DNA of 64,000 nucleotides, from NCBI RefSeq assembly GCF_021403115.1, contig NZ_JAJSSH010000006.1:179677-243676 (forward strand), written 5' to 3'. Position numbers and translations under genes: made by a program. This DNA comes from Sphingobium sufflavum. GTDB taxonomy: Bacteria > Pseudomonadota > Alphaproteobacteria > Sphingomonadales > Sphingomonadaceae. Within the stretch, counting starts at the first letter, position 1; each line of letters starts with the position of its first letter. Shown piece after piece: positions 36,726-44,370 of the stretch. A model generated the notes under the pieces. That model did no database searches, was not told where the DNA came from, and saw only the letters and a list, made by a program, of their open reading frames with translations.

Positions 36726-38474
36726 ATGCGCGGGTTACCCCTACTCCTGCAGCGCGCACTCGCCTTCATCACTGCGCTTGCAATTGCGGCGTATCTGCTC
36801 GCCACCGTCAACGGGATAGTGAGCGGGCTGTTCCTGACCCTGTGTGCCATCGTCAGCCTGTGGGCGGCACGGATCAGCCGGACGGGACGGCGCGCCGAGG
36901 CGAATGCCGGGACCACCTCCAGCGAAAGCGAACGCCCTGCCGGGCAGCAAGCGGCTCCAGCCACCACTCTGGCGGAGGAATTGAACCTGCTGATCGACGG
37001 GCTTCCGCACCATGCCCTCTACATGGTGGATGCGCAGGGTATGGTGACGATTTGGAATCGGGGAGCGGAGCGGCTGAAGGGCTGGACGGAAGCGGAGATC
37101 GTCGGCCAGTCCTTGAGCCGCTTCTATCCGGCGGAGGCCGTCGCGGCGGGCAAGCCGGTCGCCGACCTCGCCCGGGCCGCGCGCGACGGGCGGCTGGAGG
37201 AGGAGGACTGGCGACTGCGCCGGGACGGCTCCGAATTCCTCGCCGCCGTGACCATCACCGCGCTGCGCCATGCGGATGGCAGCCTGCGCGGCTTTGCCAA
37301 GATCGTGTCCGACATCACGGAGCAACGTGCCGCCGAGGACCTGTTGCGCTCCCGCGAAAGCCATTTGCGCTCGATCCTCTCCACCGTGCCCGATGCGATG
37401 GTGGTGATCGACGCCGGCGGCATCATCGTCTCGTTCAGCGCGGCGGCGGGCGTCCTGTTCGGCTATGCGGAGGAGGAAGTGATCGGCCGGAACGTCGACA
37501 TGCTGATGCCCTCGCCCGACCGGGAACGGCATGACGGCTATATCCGCCGCTATCTGTCGACGCAGGAACGGCGGATCATCGGCATCGGCCGTGTCGTCTT
37601 CGCACGGCGGCGGGACGGCACTACCTTTCCGGTGGAACTGTCCATCGGGGAGACGACGGAGGGGTCAGAGCGGCTCTTCACCGGCTTCATGCGCGACCTC
37701 ACGGAACGACTGCGGACGGAGGCGCGGCTGGAGGCGCTCCAGTCCGAACTCATCCATGTCTCTCGGATCAGCGCGATGGGCACCATGGCCTCCACGCTGG
37801 CGCATGAACTGAACCAGCCGATCACCGCCATCGTCAATTATGCGGAGGCGGTGCGGGACCAACTGGCAGTCCCGAACCCGGACCCGGCGGAACTGCCGAT
37901 GATCCGCGAGGCGCTGGACGAAACGGCGCGCGAAGCCTTGCGGGCAGGGCATATCGTCCGGCGGCTGCGGGATTTCGTGGCGCGGCGCGATGTGGAGAAG
38001 ACGCTGGAGGGCCTGCCCCAGCTCATCAACGAGGCTGCCGTCCTCGGCCTGATGGGCACCAGGGAACAGGGCATCGAACCGCGCTTCGACCTTGATCCCT
38101 ACGCCTCCCCCGTTCTGGTGGATAAAGTCCAGATCCAGCAAGTGCTCATCAACCTTATCCGCAACGCGGCGGAAGCGATGGCCGCCAGCGATGGCGGCGA
38201 CCGCATGCTCACCATTTCCAGCCATGCCGACGACCATCCCGGCTTCGTGCGGGTCAGCGTTGCGGACACCGGTCCCGGCGTCGACCCGGCGGTCGCGGAC
38301 CGGCTGTTCACCGCCTTCGTCAGCACGAAGACGGACGGCATGGGCCTCGGCCTCTCCATCTGCCGGACCATCGTGGAAACCAATGGCGGGCGGATATGGA
38401 TGGAGACGGGGAATACGGGCACGACATTTCATTTCACCCTGATACGGGCGCAGGTGGAGCGGGAGCATGACTGA
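36726..38474 (+). CDS. fixL: Oxygen-sensing histidine kinase, FixL type
   Basis: 582 residues from ATG 36726. Two membrane helices at about 10-46 ([16 protein letters not shown] and [17 protein letters not shown]) anchor it. A first PAS domain lies at about 80-200. The second (about 210-325) has the FixL heme pocket, with proximal His 269 in [13 protein letters not shown] and the conserved [20 protein letters not shown]. The kinase part has phospho-acceptor H360 in [14 protein letters not shown] box [14 protein letters not shown], and DTGPGVDP and [11 protein letters not shown]. Oxygen bound to heme switches the kinase off. The gene overlaps fixJ by eight bases. No fixK, nif or cytochrome cbb3 oxidase genes are nearby, so the targets lie elsewhere. 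Confidence 0.94.
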   Translation: MRGLPLLLQRALAFITALAIAAYLLATVNGIVSGLFLTLCAIVSLWAARISRTGRRAEANAGTTSSESERPAGQQAAPATTLAEELNLLIDGLPHHALYMVDAQGMVTIWNRGAERLKGWTEAEIVGQSLSRFYPAEAVAAGKPVADLARAARDGRLEEEDWRLRRDGSEFLAAVTITALRHADGSLRGFAKIVSDITEQRAAEDLLRSRESHLRSILSTVPDAMVVIDAGGIIVSFSAAAGVLFGYAEEEVIGRNVDMLMPSPDRERHDGYIRRYLSTQERRIIGIGRVVFARRRDGTTFPVELSIGETTEGSERLFTGFMRDLTERLRTEARLEALQSELIHVSRISAMGTMASTLAHELNQPITAIVNYAEAVRDQLAVPNPDPAELPMIREALDETAREALRAGHIVRRLRDFVARRDVEKTLEGLPQLINEAAVLGLMGTREQGIEPRFDLDPYASPVLVDKVQIQQVLINLIRNAAEAMAASDGGDRMLTISSHADDHPGFVRVSVADTGPGVDPAVADRLFTAFVSTKTDGMGLGLSICRTIVETNGGRIWMETGNTGTTFHFTLIRAQVEREHD

Positions 38475-39138
38475 CAAGAAGCTGGTCCATATCGTCGATG
38501 ATGAGGAATCCGTGCGCCGGTCCATCGGCTATATGCTCAGGACGTCCGGTTATCGGGTGGAGAACTGGCCGTCGGGCGCGGCCCTGCTCAAGGATGTCCG
38601 CACGGTCGAGCCGGGGTGCATCCTCCTCGACATCCGGATGCCGGAGATGGACGGGCTGGCGGTGCAGGATGCGCTGGCGCAGCGGGGCGTGACCCTGCCC
38701 ATCGTCATCATGACCGGCCATGGCGATATTTCCACCGCGGTCCGCGCGATGAAGGCGGGAGCCGTCGACTTCCTCGAAAAGCCGTTTGAGAAGGCCAGCC
38801 TGATCGGGGCGCTGGAAGCCGCTTTCGATCATATCGCGGCGGCCAGCGGCGCTGCGACCCGCGCAGCCCACGCCGAACAGAAATTGGCCGCCCTCACCCC
38901 GCGCGAACGCGATGTGCTGGAGGGGCTGGCGAAGGGCCTGCCGAACAAGACCATCGCCTATGACCTCGGCATCTCCGCCCGGACGGTGGAGGTGCATCGG
39001 GCGAACCTGATGACCAAGCTCCATGTTCGCGCGCTCTCCGACGCGCTGCGCATCGCCTTTGCGGCGGGGATGGGAGAAGATGTCGAGGCCGGTCCGGGTG
39101 ACGAGGGATTACAGGATATACAACCAAACAGGGTGTAA
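38467..39138 (+). CDS. fixJ: Response regulator FixJ
   Basis: 223 residues. Receiver domain with [14 protein letters not shown], phospho-acceptor D55 in [33 protein letters not shown] and FLEKPF. The C-terminal LuxR-type HTH reads [20 protein letters not shown] and [20 protein letters not shown]. It is the cognate activator of FixL and would switch on microoxic genes when phosphorylated. The start overlaps fixL. The C-terminal tail ([18 protein letters not shown]) extends slightly beyond the typical end. Confidence 0.94.
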   Translation: MTDKKLVHIVDDEESVRRSIGYMLRTSGYRVENWPSGAALLKDVRTVEPGCILLDIRMPEMDGLAVQDALAQRGVTLPIVIMTGHGDISTAVRAMKAGAVDFLEKPFEKASLIGALEAAFDHIAAASGAATRAAHAEQKLAALTPRERDVLEGLAKGLPNKTIAYDLGISARTVEVHRANLMTKLHVRALSDALRIAFAAGMGEDVEAGPGDEGLQDIQPNRV

Positions 39139-39750
39139 GGACCGGGTCAGCCAGTGACGGCGGCCGGCGGTCCCATGGGCATGGCTCATGGCGGGGCGGC
39201 TATCATGAGGACGGAGCGGCGGGGTGCAGGACCGCGCGGGTCGTAACAGGCGGCACGGCCTGCCGTACCGGAGGGGCGCGCCAGATCATGATCCAATCCG
39301 CCTGAAATAGAAAAATCCGCATTTATTCTTTATTTTCTGAATGTTGCAAGGCAGAAGATAATGCCATCCAACAACATCCCTGCCAACGGCAGGAAGGTTG
39401 CCCTGTCTTTCCACTGGTCGCGCGGTTCCCGTCCGGCATGGCCGCCTGCCCGTCTGCCCGGCCGGAGCGATGAAGGCGGTGCTGGCGGTGCCTGTCTCGC
39501 CAGTTGGGCAGTCGGCCCTCTCACGTCCGCCCGAAGCCCTCCACCGCCGACACCCCGCCCATGGCCCCACCCGTGGTCCGCGCCCGTGTCCCCGCGATGG
39601 TCGCGATCAGGGCGAGCGCAGGGGTGACGCACAGCGGCACCGCAGACCGCCCTCCGCTTGTGCCGGCCGCCAAGCCGTTCCATAGGCGGTGGCGAGGGGC
39701 GCGGGCGGGAACGGAGCCTGTCCCATGCGGCGCACAGGAGGCCTGATCCC
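39139..39750. other. 612-bp gap after fixJ
   Basis: Several open frames of 80-140 codons exist on both strands, but none has an RBS, a conserved-looking start or a composition distinct from antisense noise. An AT-rich stretch at about 39306-39350 (tttattctttattttctg) could be a promoter or terminator region. No known repeat or RNA gene was recognised. A real short gene cannot be excluded. Confidence 0.35.
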
Positions 39751-40206
39751 ATGTATAATCAGGCGAGCCAGAATCTGGAGCAGGCGCGGGCGATGCGTGC
39801 GGCGGGTCGTTCCTATCGGGAGATTGCCCGCCAACTGGACCTGACGACCAGCCAGATCGGCCTGATCCGCCGGACGCTGAAGCGGGAGAAGGCCGCGCGA
39901 ACACGGATGCGTGGCCGCGATCCGGGCGCCACGGATCGCGACATTCCGGTCCGCCAGTCCGGCCTGCCATCGGGCCTGCGGCTGTCCCTCTCCACGCTGG
40001 GCTTTCGCACCATCGGCGATCTGGCCGACAGGCTGGCCGACCCGCTGTTCCCCGGCCTGACGACGCTGGCGGGGATCGGGCCGCACCGGGCGCGGCTGGT
40101 CGAGGGACTGCTGGACCATTATGGCCTGCTGCCCGGTCCCGACGACCTGCGTTCGGCGGTGGAGGATATTTTCCCGGAGCTGCGGCACGGGCCGACGCCG
40201 GATTAG
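39751..40206 (+). CDS. Helix-turn-helix plus helix-hairpin-helix protein
   Basis: 151 residues from ATG 39751, with aggagg eleven bases upstream. The N-terminal half looks like a short HTH (RAMRAAGRSYREIARQLDLT followed by TSQIGLIRRTLKRE). The C-terminal half carries a helix-hairpin-helix-like segment (TLAGIGPHRARLVEGLLDHY), which usually binds DNA backbone non-specifically. The middle is basic. I do not recognise a named family. A small DNA-binding or regulatory protein is likely. A hairpin (AATCCGG/CCGGATT, 40267-40284) downstream may end the transcript. Confidence 0.65.
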   Translation: MYNQASQNLEQARAMRAAGRSYREIARQLDLTTSQIGLIRRTLKREKAARTRMRGRDPGATDRDIPVRQSGLPSGLRLSLSTLGFRTIGDLADRLADPLFPGLTTLAGIGPHRARLVEGLLDHYGLLPGPDDLRSAVEDIFPELRHGPTPD

Positions 40207-40310
40207 AGCCTGTTCGGAACGTACGGAAAACAGATGACAAAGAGAGCATGGTCCGACCCCTGAAGAAATCCGGGCCGCCGGATTCCTCAACCGGCGCGCC
40301 CAAAATGGGC

Positions 40311-40412
40311 TAGAGCAGGTTCCGATCGCATCGGCTCGGCTACTCCAAGTTTTTTGATTTTCCGCCTTTTCCGAGTCAGCGGATGATTCCATCGGCTTCG
40401 AAAACGCCCTAG
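40311..40412 (-). repeat. Dispersed intergenic repeat, copy 2
   Basis: About 102 bp beginning tagagcaggttccgatcg and ending cttcgaaaacgccctag. It aligns with 9621-9723 (see that entry). Outer bases give a short inverted repeat (gggctag at 40307-40313, gccctag at 40406-40412, imperfect), and an internal ccgatcgcatcgg is near-palindromic. A weaker, partial relative may lie at 41429-41482 (tagagcgt, then tcgatgacgcattttccg). Confidence 0.75.
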
Positions 40413-40449
40413 TCGCCCGATTCCGCAATTCGCCGCATGACCTCCGCCA

Positions 40450-40468
40450 CCCCGGATCAGGTCCGGGG
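40450..40468. repeat. Short palindromic intergenic element (PDLIRG type)
   Basis: CCCCGGA-tcagg-TCCGGGG forms a hairpin with a 7-bp stem and 5-base loop. Its minus-strand reading APDLIRG is commonly seen in spurious ORFs of alphaproteobacterial genomes, which points to a widespread palindromic repeat. It lies 49 bp before the IrrE-like gene. Confidence 0.55.
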
Positions 40469-40516
40469 CGACCACGAGGGACTCATTTTCGATCCCGCCA
40501 CAACAGGGCCGACACC

Positions 40517-41380
40517 ATGCAGAATGACGCACTTGTGAAGGAACTGGCCGTTTGCGCGTCGGCGGAAACGTTGCTGGCCGTCATGCTGAAGCATCATCCC
40601 GACCTCAGCATCCCCGTGGCGGTGGAGGCGATCGCCCGCAGCGCGGGGATCGTCGCGATCGAGGATGCCGAGCCGGAAGGGGCCGCCTGCGCCATGACGG
40701 CGGACCTGCACAAGACGCGCGGCACCATCAGCTGCGCGCCGGGCATGACGGCGCAACGCCGCCGCTTTGCCATCGCCCATCAGCTGGGCCATTTCCTGCT
40801 GAAGGCGCAGCGCGGCGACCGGCGCTGCACCAACCGCGACCTGGGCGAGAGCCGCCGCGACACCCCGCATCGCAAGGAAGAGATGCAGGCCAATCGCTTC
40901 GCCGCCGGGCTGCTGATGCCCAAGCCCTTGTTCGTCCCCTTCGTCGACGGGCTGGGCAAGCCGACGGTCACGCACCTGCCCACCATCGCCGCCGCCTATG
41001 ACGTGACGCTGGAGGTGGCGGCCAGCCGCTATGTCGACCTGACGCACGCGACCTGTGCGCTGGTGTTCTGCAAGGATGGCGTGGTGCGCTTCTCCCGCCC
41101 GTCCCGCTCCTTTCCGCCGCTGTCCATCGGGACCGGTGACACGGTGCCGCCGGCGGTGCGCGCGGCCACGCCGGACGACAAGATCGCCTGGCAGGAGACG
41201 GAGGTTCGCGACTGGATCGAGATGTCGCGCAACGTCCGGGCGCCCAAGATCCTGATGCAGATCCTCAGCAAGGCGAACGGCTTTCAACTCGTCCTGCTGT
41301 TCGTCAACGCCGCCGCGGAACGGCGCGCGGACGAGGAGGCGGAGAAGATGGCGACCCAAAGCCCCAAATTCGGACGATGA
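40517..41380 (+). CDS. ImmA/IrrE-family protein with altered zinc motif (HQLGH)
   Basis: 287 residues from ATG 40517. The N-terminal half fits the ImmA/IrrE (M78-like) metallopeptidase family: CAPGMTAQRRRFAIAHQLGH followed by KEEMQANRFAAGLLMP, which supplies the third zinc ligand. In active members the motif is HELGH; here the catalytic Glu is Gln (codon CAG). Both zinc-binding His and the downstream Glu are kept, so zinc may bind, but peptide cleavage should be lost or weak. The C-terminal 130 residues (LTHATCALVFCKDGVVRFSR and on) are typical of the longer subgroup. IrrE and ImmA cleave repressors in stress or mobile-element control. No HTH repressor gene is adjacent. Confidence 0.85.
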   Translation: MQNDALVKELAVCASAETLLAVMLKHHPDLSIPVAVEAIARSAGIVAIEDAEPEGAACAMTADLHKTRGTISCAPGMTAQRRRFAIAHQLGHFLLKAQRGDRRCTNRDLGESRRDTPHRKEEMQANRFAAGLLMPKPLFVPFVDGLGKPTVTHLPTIAAAYDVTLEVAASRYVDLTHATCALVFCKDGVVRFSRPSRSFPPLSIGTGDTVPPAVRAATPDDKIAWQETEVRDWIEMSRNVRAPKILMQILSKANGFQLVLLFVNAAAERRADEEAEKMATQSPKFGR

Positions 41381-41482
41381 AACCGGGCACCCCTCATTTT
41401 TGTCTGGCGATTGCGCCGTGCGCCTCTAGAGCGTCCTTCCAGTGCGGGAGACCATAGCTGTCTTTCGATGACGCATTTTCCG

Positions 41483-41502
41483 GGCCACCGGCGGGGGTGG
41501 CC
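41483..41502 (+). terminator. Hairpin between the IrrE-like gene and a small gene
   Basis: GGCCACC (41483-41489) pairs with GGTGGCC (41496-41502) across a 6-base loop, followed by ttatttc. It lies 102 bp after the IrrE-like stop and 21 bp before the start at 41524, so it may end the first transcript or shape the leader of the second. Confidence 0.4.
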
Positions 41503-41523
41503 TTATTTCGGGCAAGGAATTCC

Positions 41524-41709
41524 ATGAACGGTTATGTGCAGTTCGAGACGCCCGAAGGTGACATCGTCACCGTCAACGCCGACCGGGTGAACTTCGTACG
41601 GCGCTACCGGGGCGGGAACGAGGCGAGCGCGATCAATTTCGAAAAGGGCAATTATGTCGTGGTCGCCGGGACCATCGACGAGGTGACGCGGGCGCTGGCG
41701 GAGGGCTGA
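41524..41709 (+). CDS. Small hypothetical protein, FlbD-like layout
   Basis: 61 residues from ATG 41524 with caagga upstream. The sequence is rich in predicted strands: MNGYVQFETPEGDIVTVNAD, then INFEKGNYVVVAGTIDEVTR. This resembles the short beta-rich FlbD-type proteins in outline (a strand pair, a Val-rich strand and a final helix), but the similarity is weak and there are no flagellar genes nearby. Function unknown; likely cytoplasmic. Confidence 0.55.
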   Translation: MNGYVQFETPEGDIVTVNADRVNFVRRYRGGNEASAINFEKGNYVVVAGTIDEVTRALAEG

Positions 41710-41814
41710 GGCCAGCCCGATCCGCTGAGGCGGGGATCATAGGTCGTCCGGCAAGGCGATGGCGATATGCAGGCAGCGCATCGCCCCGTTTTGGGCCGTT
41801 GACGGCATCGCCGC

Positions 41815-42777
41815 TTACGGCAGGATGGCCCTGTTCGACAGGCCCCGCCTGAGCGCCGCGATCGACAGTTGATGCGCCTGTTTGGTGACAGCCGCCTCGG
41901 CCGCCAGTTCGAAGCCATGATAGCCGCCGGGATAGACATGCAGTTCGGTCGGCACGCCCGCCCGCATCAGTCGCCGGGCATACTCCATGTCCTCCTCCGC
42001 AAAAAGGTCGATAGCGCCGACCGCGATGAAGGCAGGTGGCAGCCCGGCGAGATCCTCCGCACGCGCGGGCGCGGCATGACCGGGCACGGCACCGCCCGAC
42101 AGATCGCCCAACATGCAGGACCAGCCCAATTGATTCTGCTCCGGCGTCCAGACGAATTCCCCGGCATAGGGGCTGGCCGTGGCACGGCATGTCCGGTCGT
42201 CCAGCATCGGATAGATGAGATGCTGGTGAATCACCGCCACCTCCCCCCGGTCCCGCGCCAGCAACGCAAGCGCCGCCGCGAGGCCCCCGCCCGCGCTTTC
42301 CCCCGCGACCGCGATCCGCCGCGCATCCACGCCCAGCGCGGCCGCATTGTCATGGACCCACTTCAACACGGTGTAGCAATCCTCCAGCGGCCCCGGATAG
42401 GGCACTTCGGGCGGCAGGCGGTAATCCACCGACAGCAGGAGGCAGCCGGCCTCCAGCGCCATGGTCTGATTGGCGGTCCGCACCATGTCGACGGAACCGA
42501 GCAGGAAACCGCCGCCATGGGCATAGACCAGCGCAGGCGCATCCGGGGCCAGCCCATCCGGTCGATGGAGGAGGACGCGCACCGCATGGCCGTCCGGGGA
42601 GGCGATCCACTCCTCCGTCGTCGTCACCCCGGCCATGGACGCGCCGCCCCGCGATTGCGCGAAGTCCAGCATCTGTTGGCGGATATGGGGCAGCGCCTCC
42701 AGCGTCAGGTCGATCGACGGGATGAGGTCGAGGCCGGGGATCAGTTCGGGGTCGACCAGATGATGCGACACGCTCAC
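41815..42777 (-). CDS. Alpha/beta hydrolase, hormone-sensitive-lipase (HSL) type
   Basis: 320 residues without a signal peptide. Oxyanion motif HGGGFLLGS and nucleophile motif GESAGGGLAA identify the HSL esterase group; acid Asp in VGAIDLFAEEDMEYA and His in GYHGFE complete the triad. PMLDDRT and VDYRLPPEVPYPGPLEDCY are also typical. It should hydrolyse short acyl esters. The gene is divergent from the LuxR-type regulator at 43007; the gap contains one of three near-identical 15-bp sites, so the two genes may share control. A second HSL-type enzyme (55145) is closely similar in motif content. Confidence 0.9.
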   Translation of the reverse strand: MSVSHHLVDPELIPGLDLIPSIDLTLEALPHIRQQMLDFAQSRGGASMAGVTTTEEWIASPDGHAVRVLLHRPDGLAPDAPALVYAHGGGFLLGSVDMVRTANQTMALEAGCLLLSVDYRLPPEVPYPGPLEDCYTVLKWVHDNAAALGVDARRIAVAGESAGGGLAAALALLARDRGEVAVIHQHLIYPMLDDRTCRATASPYAGEFVWTPEQNQLGWSCMLGDLSGGAVPGHAAPARAEDLAGLPPAFIAVGAIDLFAEEDMEYARRLMRAGVPTELHVYPGGYHGFELAAEAAVTKQAHQLSIAALRRGLSNRAILP

Positions 42778-42970
42778 GGGGCGTCATTCCCGCTGTCGGC
42801 GGTGGCGGCAAGGCTGCACGGTGCGGATGCCGCGTCCGGCCGAATTGTCCCCATTGGATCGCTCACCCTTGTATCTCCCGAATTGCGGAGGCGCACGCAA
42901 GTGCCGCGATGGCGGCGACCGATTGCGCTTTATCTTGCAACGCGCCTGCCATAACGGCAGGATTTACAAA

Positions 42971-42985
42971 CCCCCATATGGGGTG
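42971..42985 (+). promoter_or_regulatory. 15-bp site 1 (CCCCCATATGGGGTG)
   Basis: The sequence holds the perfect palindrome CCCCATATGGGG (42972-42983). It lies 21 bp before the start of the LuxR-type regulator and about 195 bp before the divergent hydrolase. Two near-identical copies lie between the TonB receptor and the MFS exporter (46825 and 46879). A candidate operator for the LuxR-type regulator, with autoregulation. Confidence 0.6.
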
Positions 42986-43006
42986 AAATCACGGAGAGGA
43001 TCGAGC

Positions 43007-44119
43007 GTGAAGAGCGGCACCGCCAATGAGGAACTGATCGCCGCCATCTTGAACGGCGCGTTCGAGACGCCGTTATGGTCGACATTCCTGACGCAGCTTC
43101 GCGCGACGACGAACGCCGATTTCTGCACCCTGATCTTCAGCGCGCCGGGCCGACCGCTCGGCGAGGCGGTCCACCTGTTCGCAGGGGAGGAGAGCATCGA
43201 GAATGTCGATTTCGTGTATCATAAATATCATGCCAGCCTGGACTTCCTCGGTGATCTGGAGATGCAGGAGGGCCGGGTCTATGGCTTTGACGAGCTATAT
43301 CCGCCCAAGCCCCAATATAGCGCCTTCTACAATGAAATCGTGGTGGCGGCGGGCATCACCGAATGTCTGATGGCCAAGGTGGTGGAGCCGAGCGGGATCG
43401 GCGCATGGCTCTGCGTTTCGCGGCGCACCGGCACGTTCACGCCGCGCGACGAGATGCTGATGAAACAGATCGTGCCCCTGCTGCGCGGCGCGTTGCGCGG
43501 CTATGTGGCGCTGGAACAGCAGAGATTTACCGCCACCATCACCGGCGACGCCATGCGGCGGCTGCATTTCGCGTGGATGACGCTCGACGGACAGGGCCGG
43601 ATCATCGACCATGACATAGAGGCGGGCCGCGTCCTGACCCTCTCCAACGTCCTGGCCAAGGGGGTGAACGGGATGCTGGCGATCCGCCCCAACCCGTTGA
43701 AGAGCGACATATTGGCGGGAATCCGAGACATATCGCAGAACCCACAGGCGAGAGCGCGCGCCTTCACGCTCAACCGCGACCCATGGCTGGACATGCTGTT
43801 GCTGCCGATGACGGCCAATCGCCTGTCCGCCAATCCAAAGGCGACCGTGATCGCCTATATCCACGGCGATAGCTGGCACGCCACCGACCGGTGCGAACAA
43901 TTGAGCCAATTGTTCGGCCTGTCGCGCAGCGAGGCGAAACTGGCCCTTGCCGTCAGCCGGGGCATGACCATCGCGCAGGCCGCCGAGAGCCTGGGCATCA
44001 AGATCGAAACCGCGCGGAAATGCTCGAAGATCATCTATGCCAAGACGGGCGCGGGCGGGATGCCGGACCTTGTCCGCATCGTCATGCGCAGCGTGCTGGC
44101 CCTCGCGCACAAGGATTGA
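43007..44119 (+). CDS. LuxR-type HTH transcriptional regulator
   Basis: 370 residues from GTG 43007 with ggagagga six bases upstream. The C-terminal 65 residues are a LuxR/GerE-type HTH: LFGLSRSEAKLALAVSRGMT, then IAQAAESLGIKIETARKCSK and a last helix LVRIVMRSVLAL. The N-terminal 290 residues (NEELIAAILNGAFETPLWST at the start) match no domain I can name. They are too long for an autoinducer domain and have no receiver signature. Such proteins are common single regulators in sphingomonads, next to TonB receptors and catabolic or efflux genes. Shared 15-bp sites suggest that it controls itself, the hydrolase (41815), the receptor (44371) and the exporter (47027). Confidence 0.82.
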   Translation: MKSGTANEELIAAILNGAFETPLWSTFLTQLRATTNADFCTLIFSAPGRPLGEAVHLFAGEESIENVDFVYHKYHASLDFLGDLEMQEGRVYGFDELYPPKPQYSAFYNEIVVAAGITECLMAKVVEPSGIGAWLCVSRRTGTFTPRDEMLMKQIVPLLRGALRGYVALEQQRFTATITGDAMRRLHFAWMTLDGQGRIIDHDIEAGRVLTLSNVLAKGVNGMLAIRPNPLKSDILAGIRDISQNPQARARAFTLNRDPWLDMLLLPMTANRLSANPKATVIAYIHGDSWHATDRCEQLSQLFGLSRSEAKLALAVSRGMTIAQAAESLGIKIETARKCSKIIYAKTGAGGMPDLVRIVMRSVLALAHKD

Positions 44120-44164
44120 CGCGCGACCCCGTCGCGACAGCGGCGACGGCCATCCGGCAGACCG

Positions 44165-44198
44165 GACGTGCCCGGCAGAGGAGTGAACCGGGCACGTC
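44165..44198. terminator. Long hairpin between convergent regulator and TonB-receptor genes
   Basis: GACGTGCCCGG (44165-44175) pairs perfectly with CCGGGCACGTC (44188-44198), an 11-bp stem and 12-base loop. A second hairpin (GGGCTTT 44251-44257, AAAGCCC 44270-44276) lies nearer the receptor end. They probably end the two convergent transcripts; T-runs are absent. Confidence 0.5.
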
Positions 44199-44370
44199 AC
44201 GATCCCTCGCGACATCCGGCCATGGATGCCGCAAGAACTGCTTTAACGCCGGGCTTTGCCCTGAGCGATAAAGCCCCCCTATTGCGTTGACACCCCGCTG
44301 GCGCCGGGGCGTCCGATCGTGCGGCGGACAGGCCGCACGATCTCAAGGCCAGGCCCTGACAGGTGACGCC

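Noticed and set aside
39286..39752. Small genes in the 612-bp gap after fixJ
   Set aside because: Overlapping frames on both strands, Pro/Arg-rich composition and no RBS; none stands out from noise.
43007..44119. Quorum-sensing receptor
   Set aside because: The N-terminal region is about 290 residues with no autoinducer-binding signature; only the HTH is shared with LuxR.
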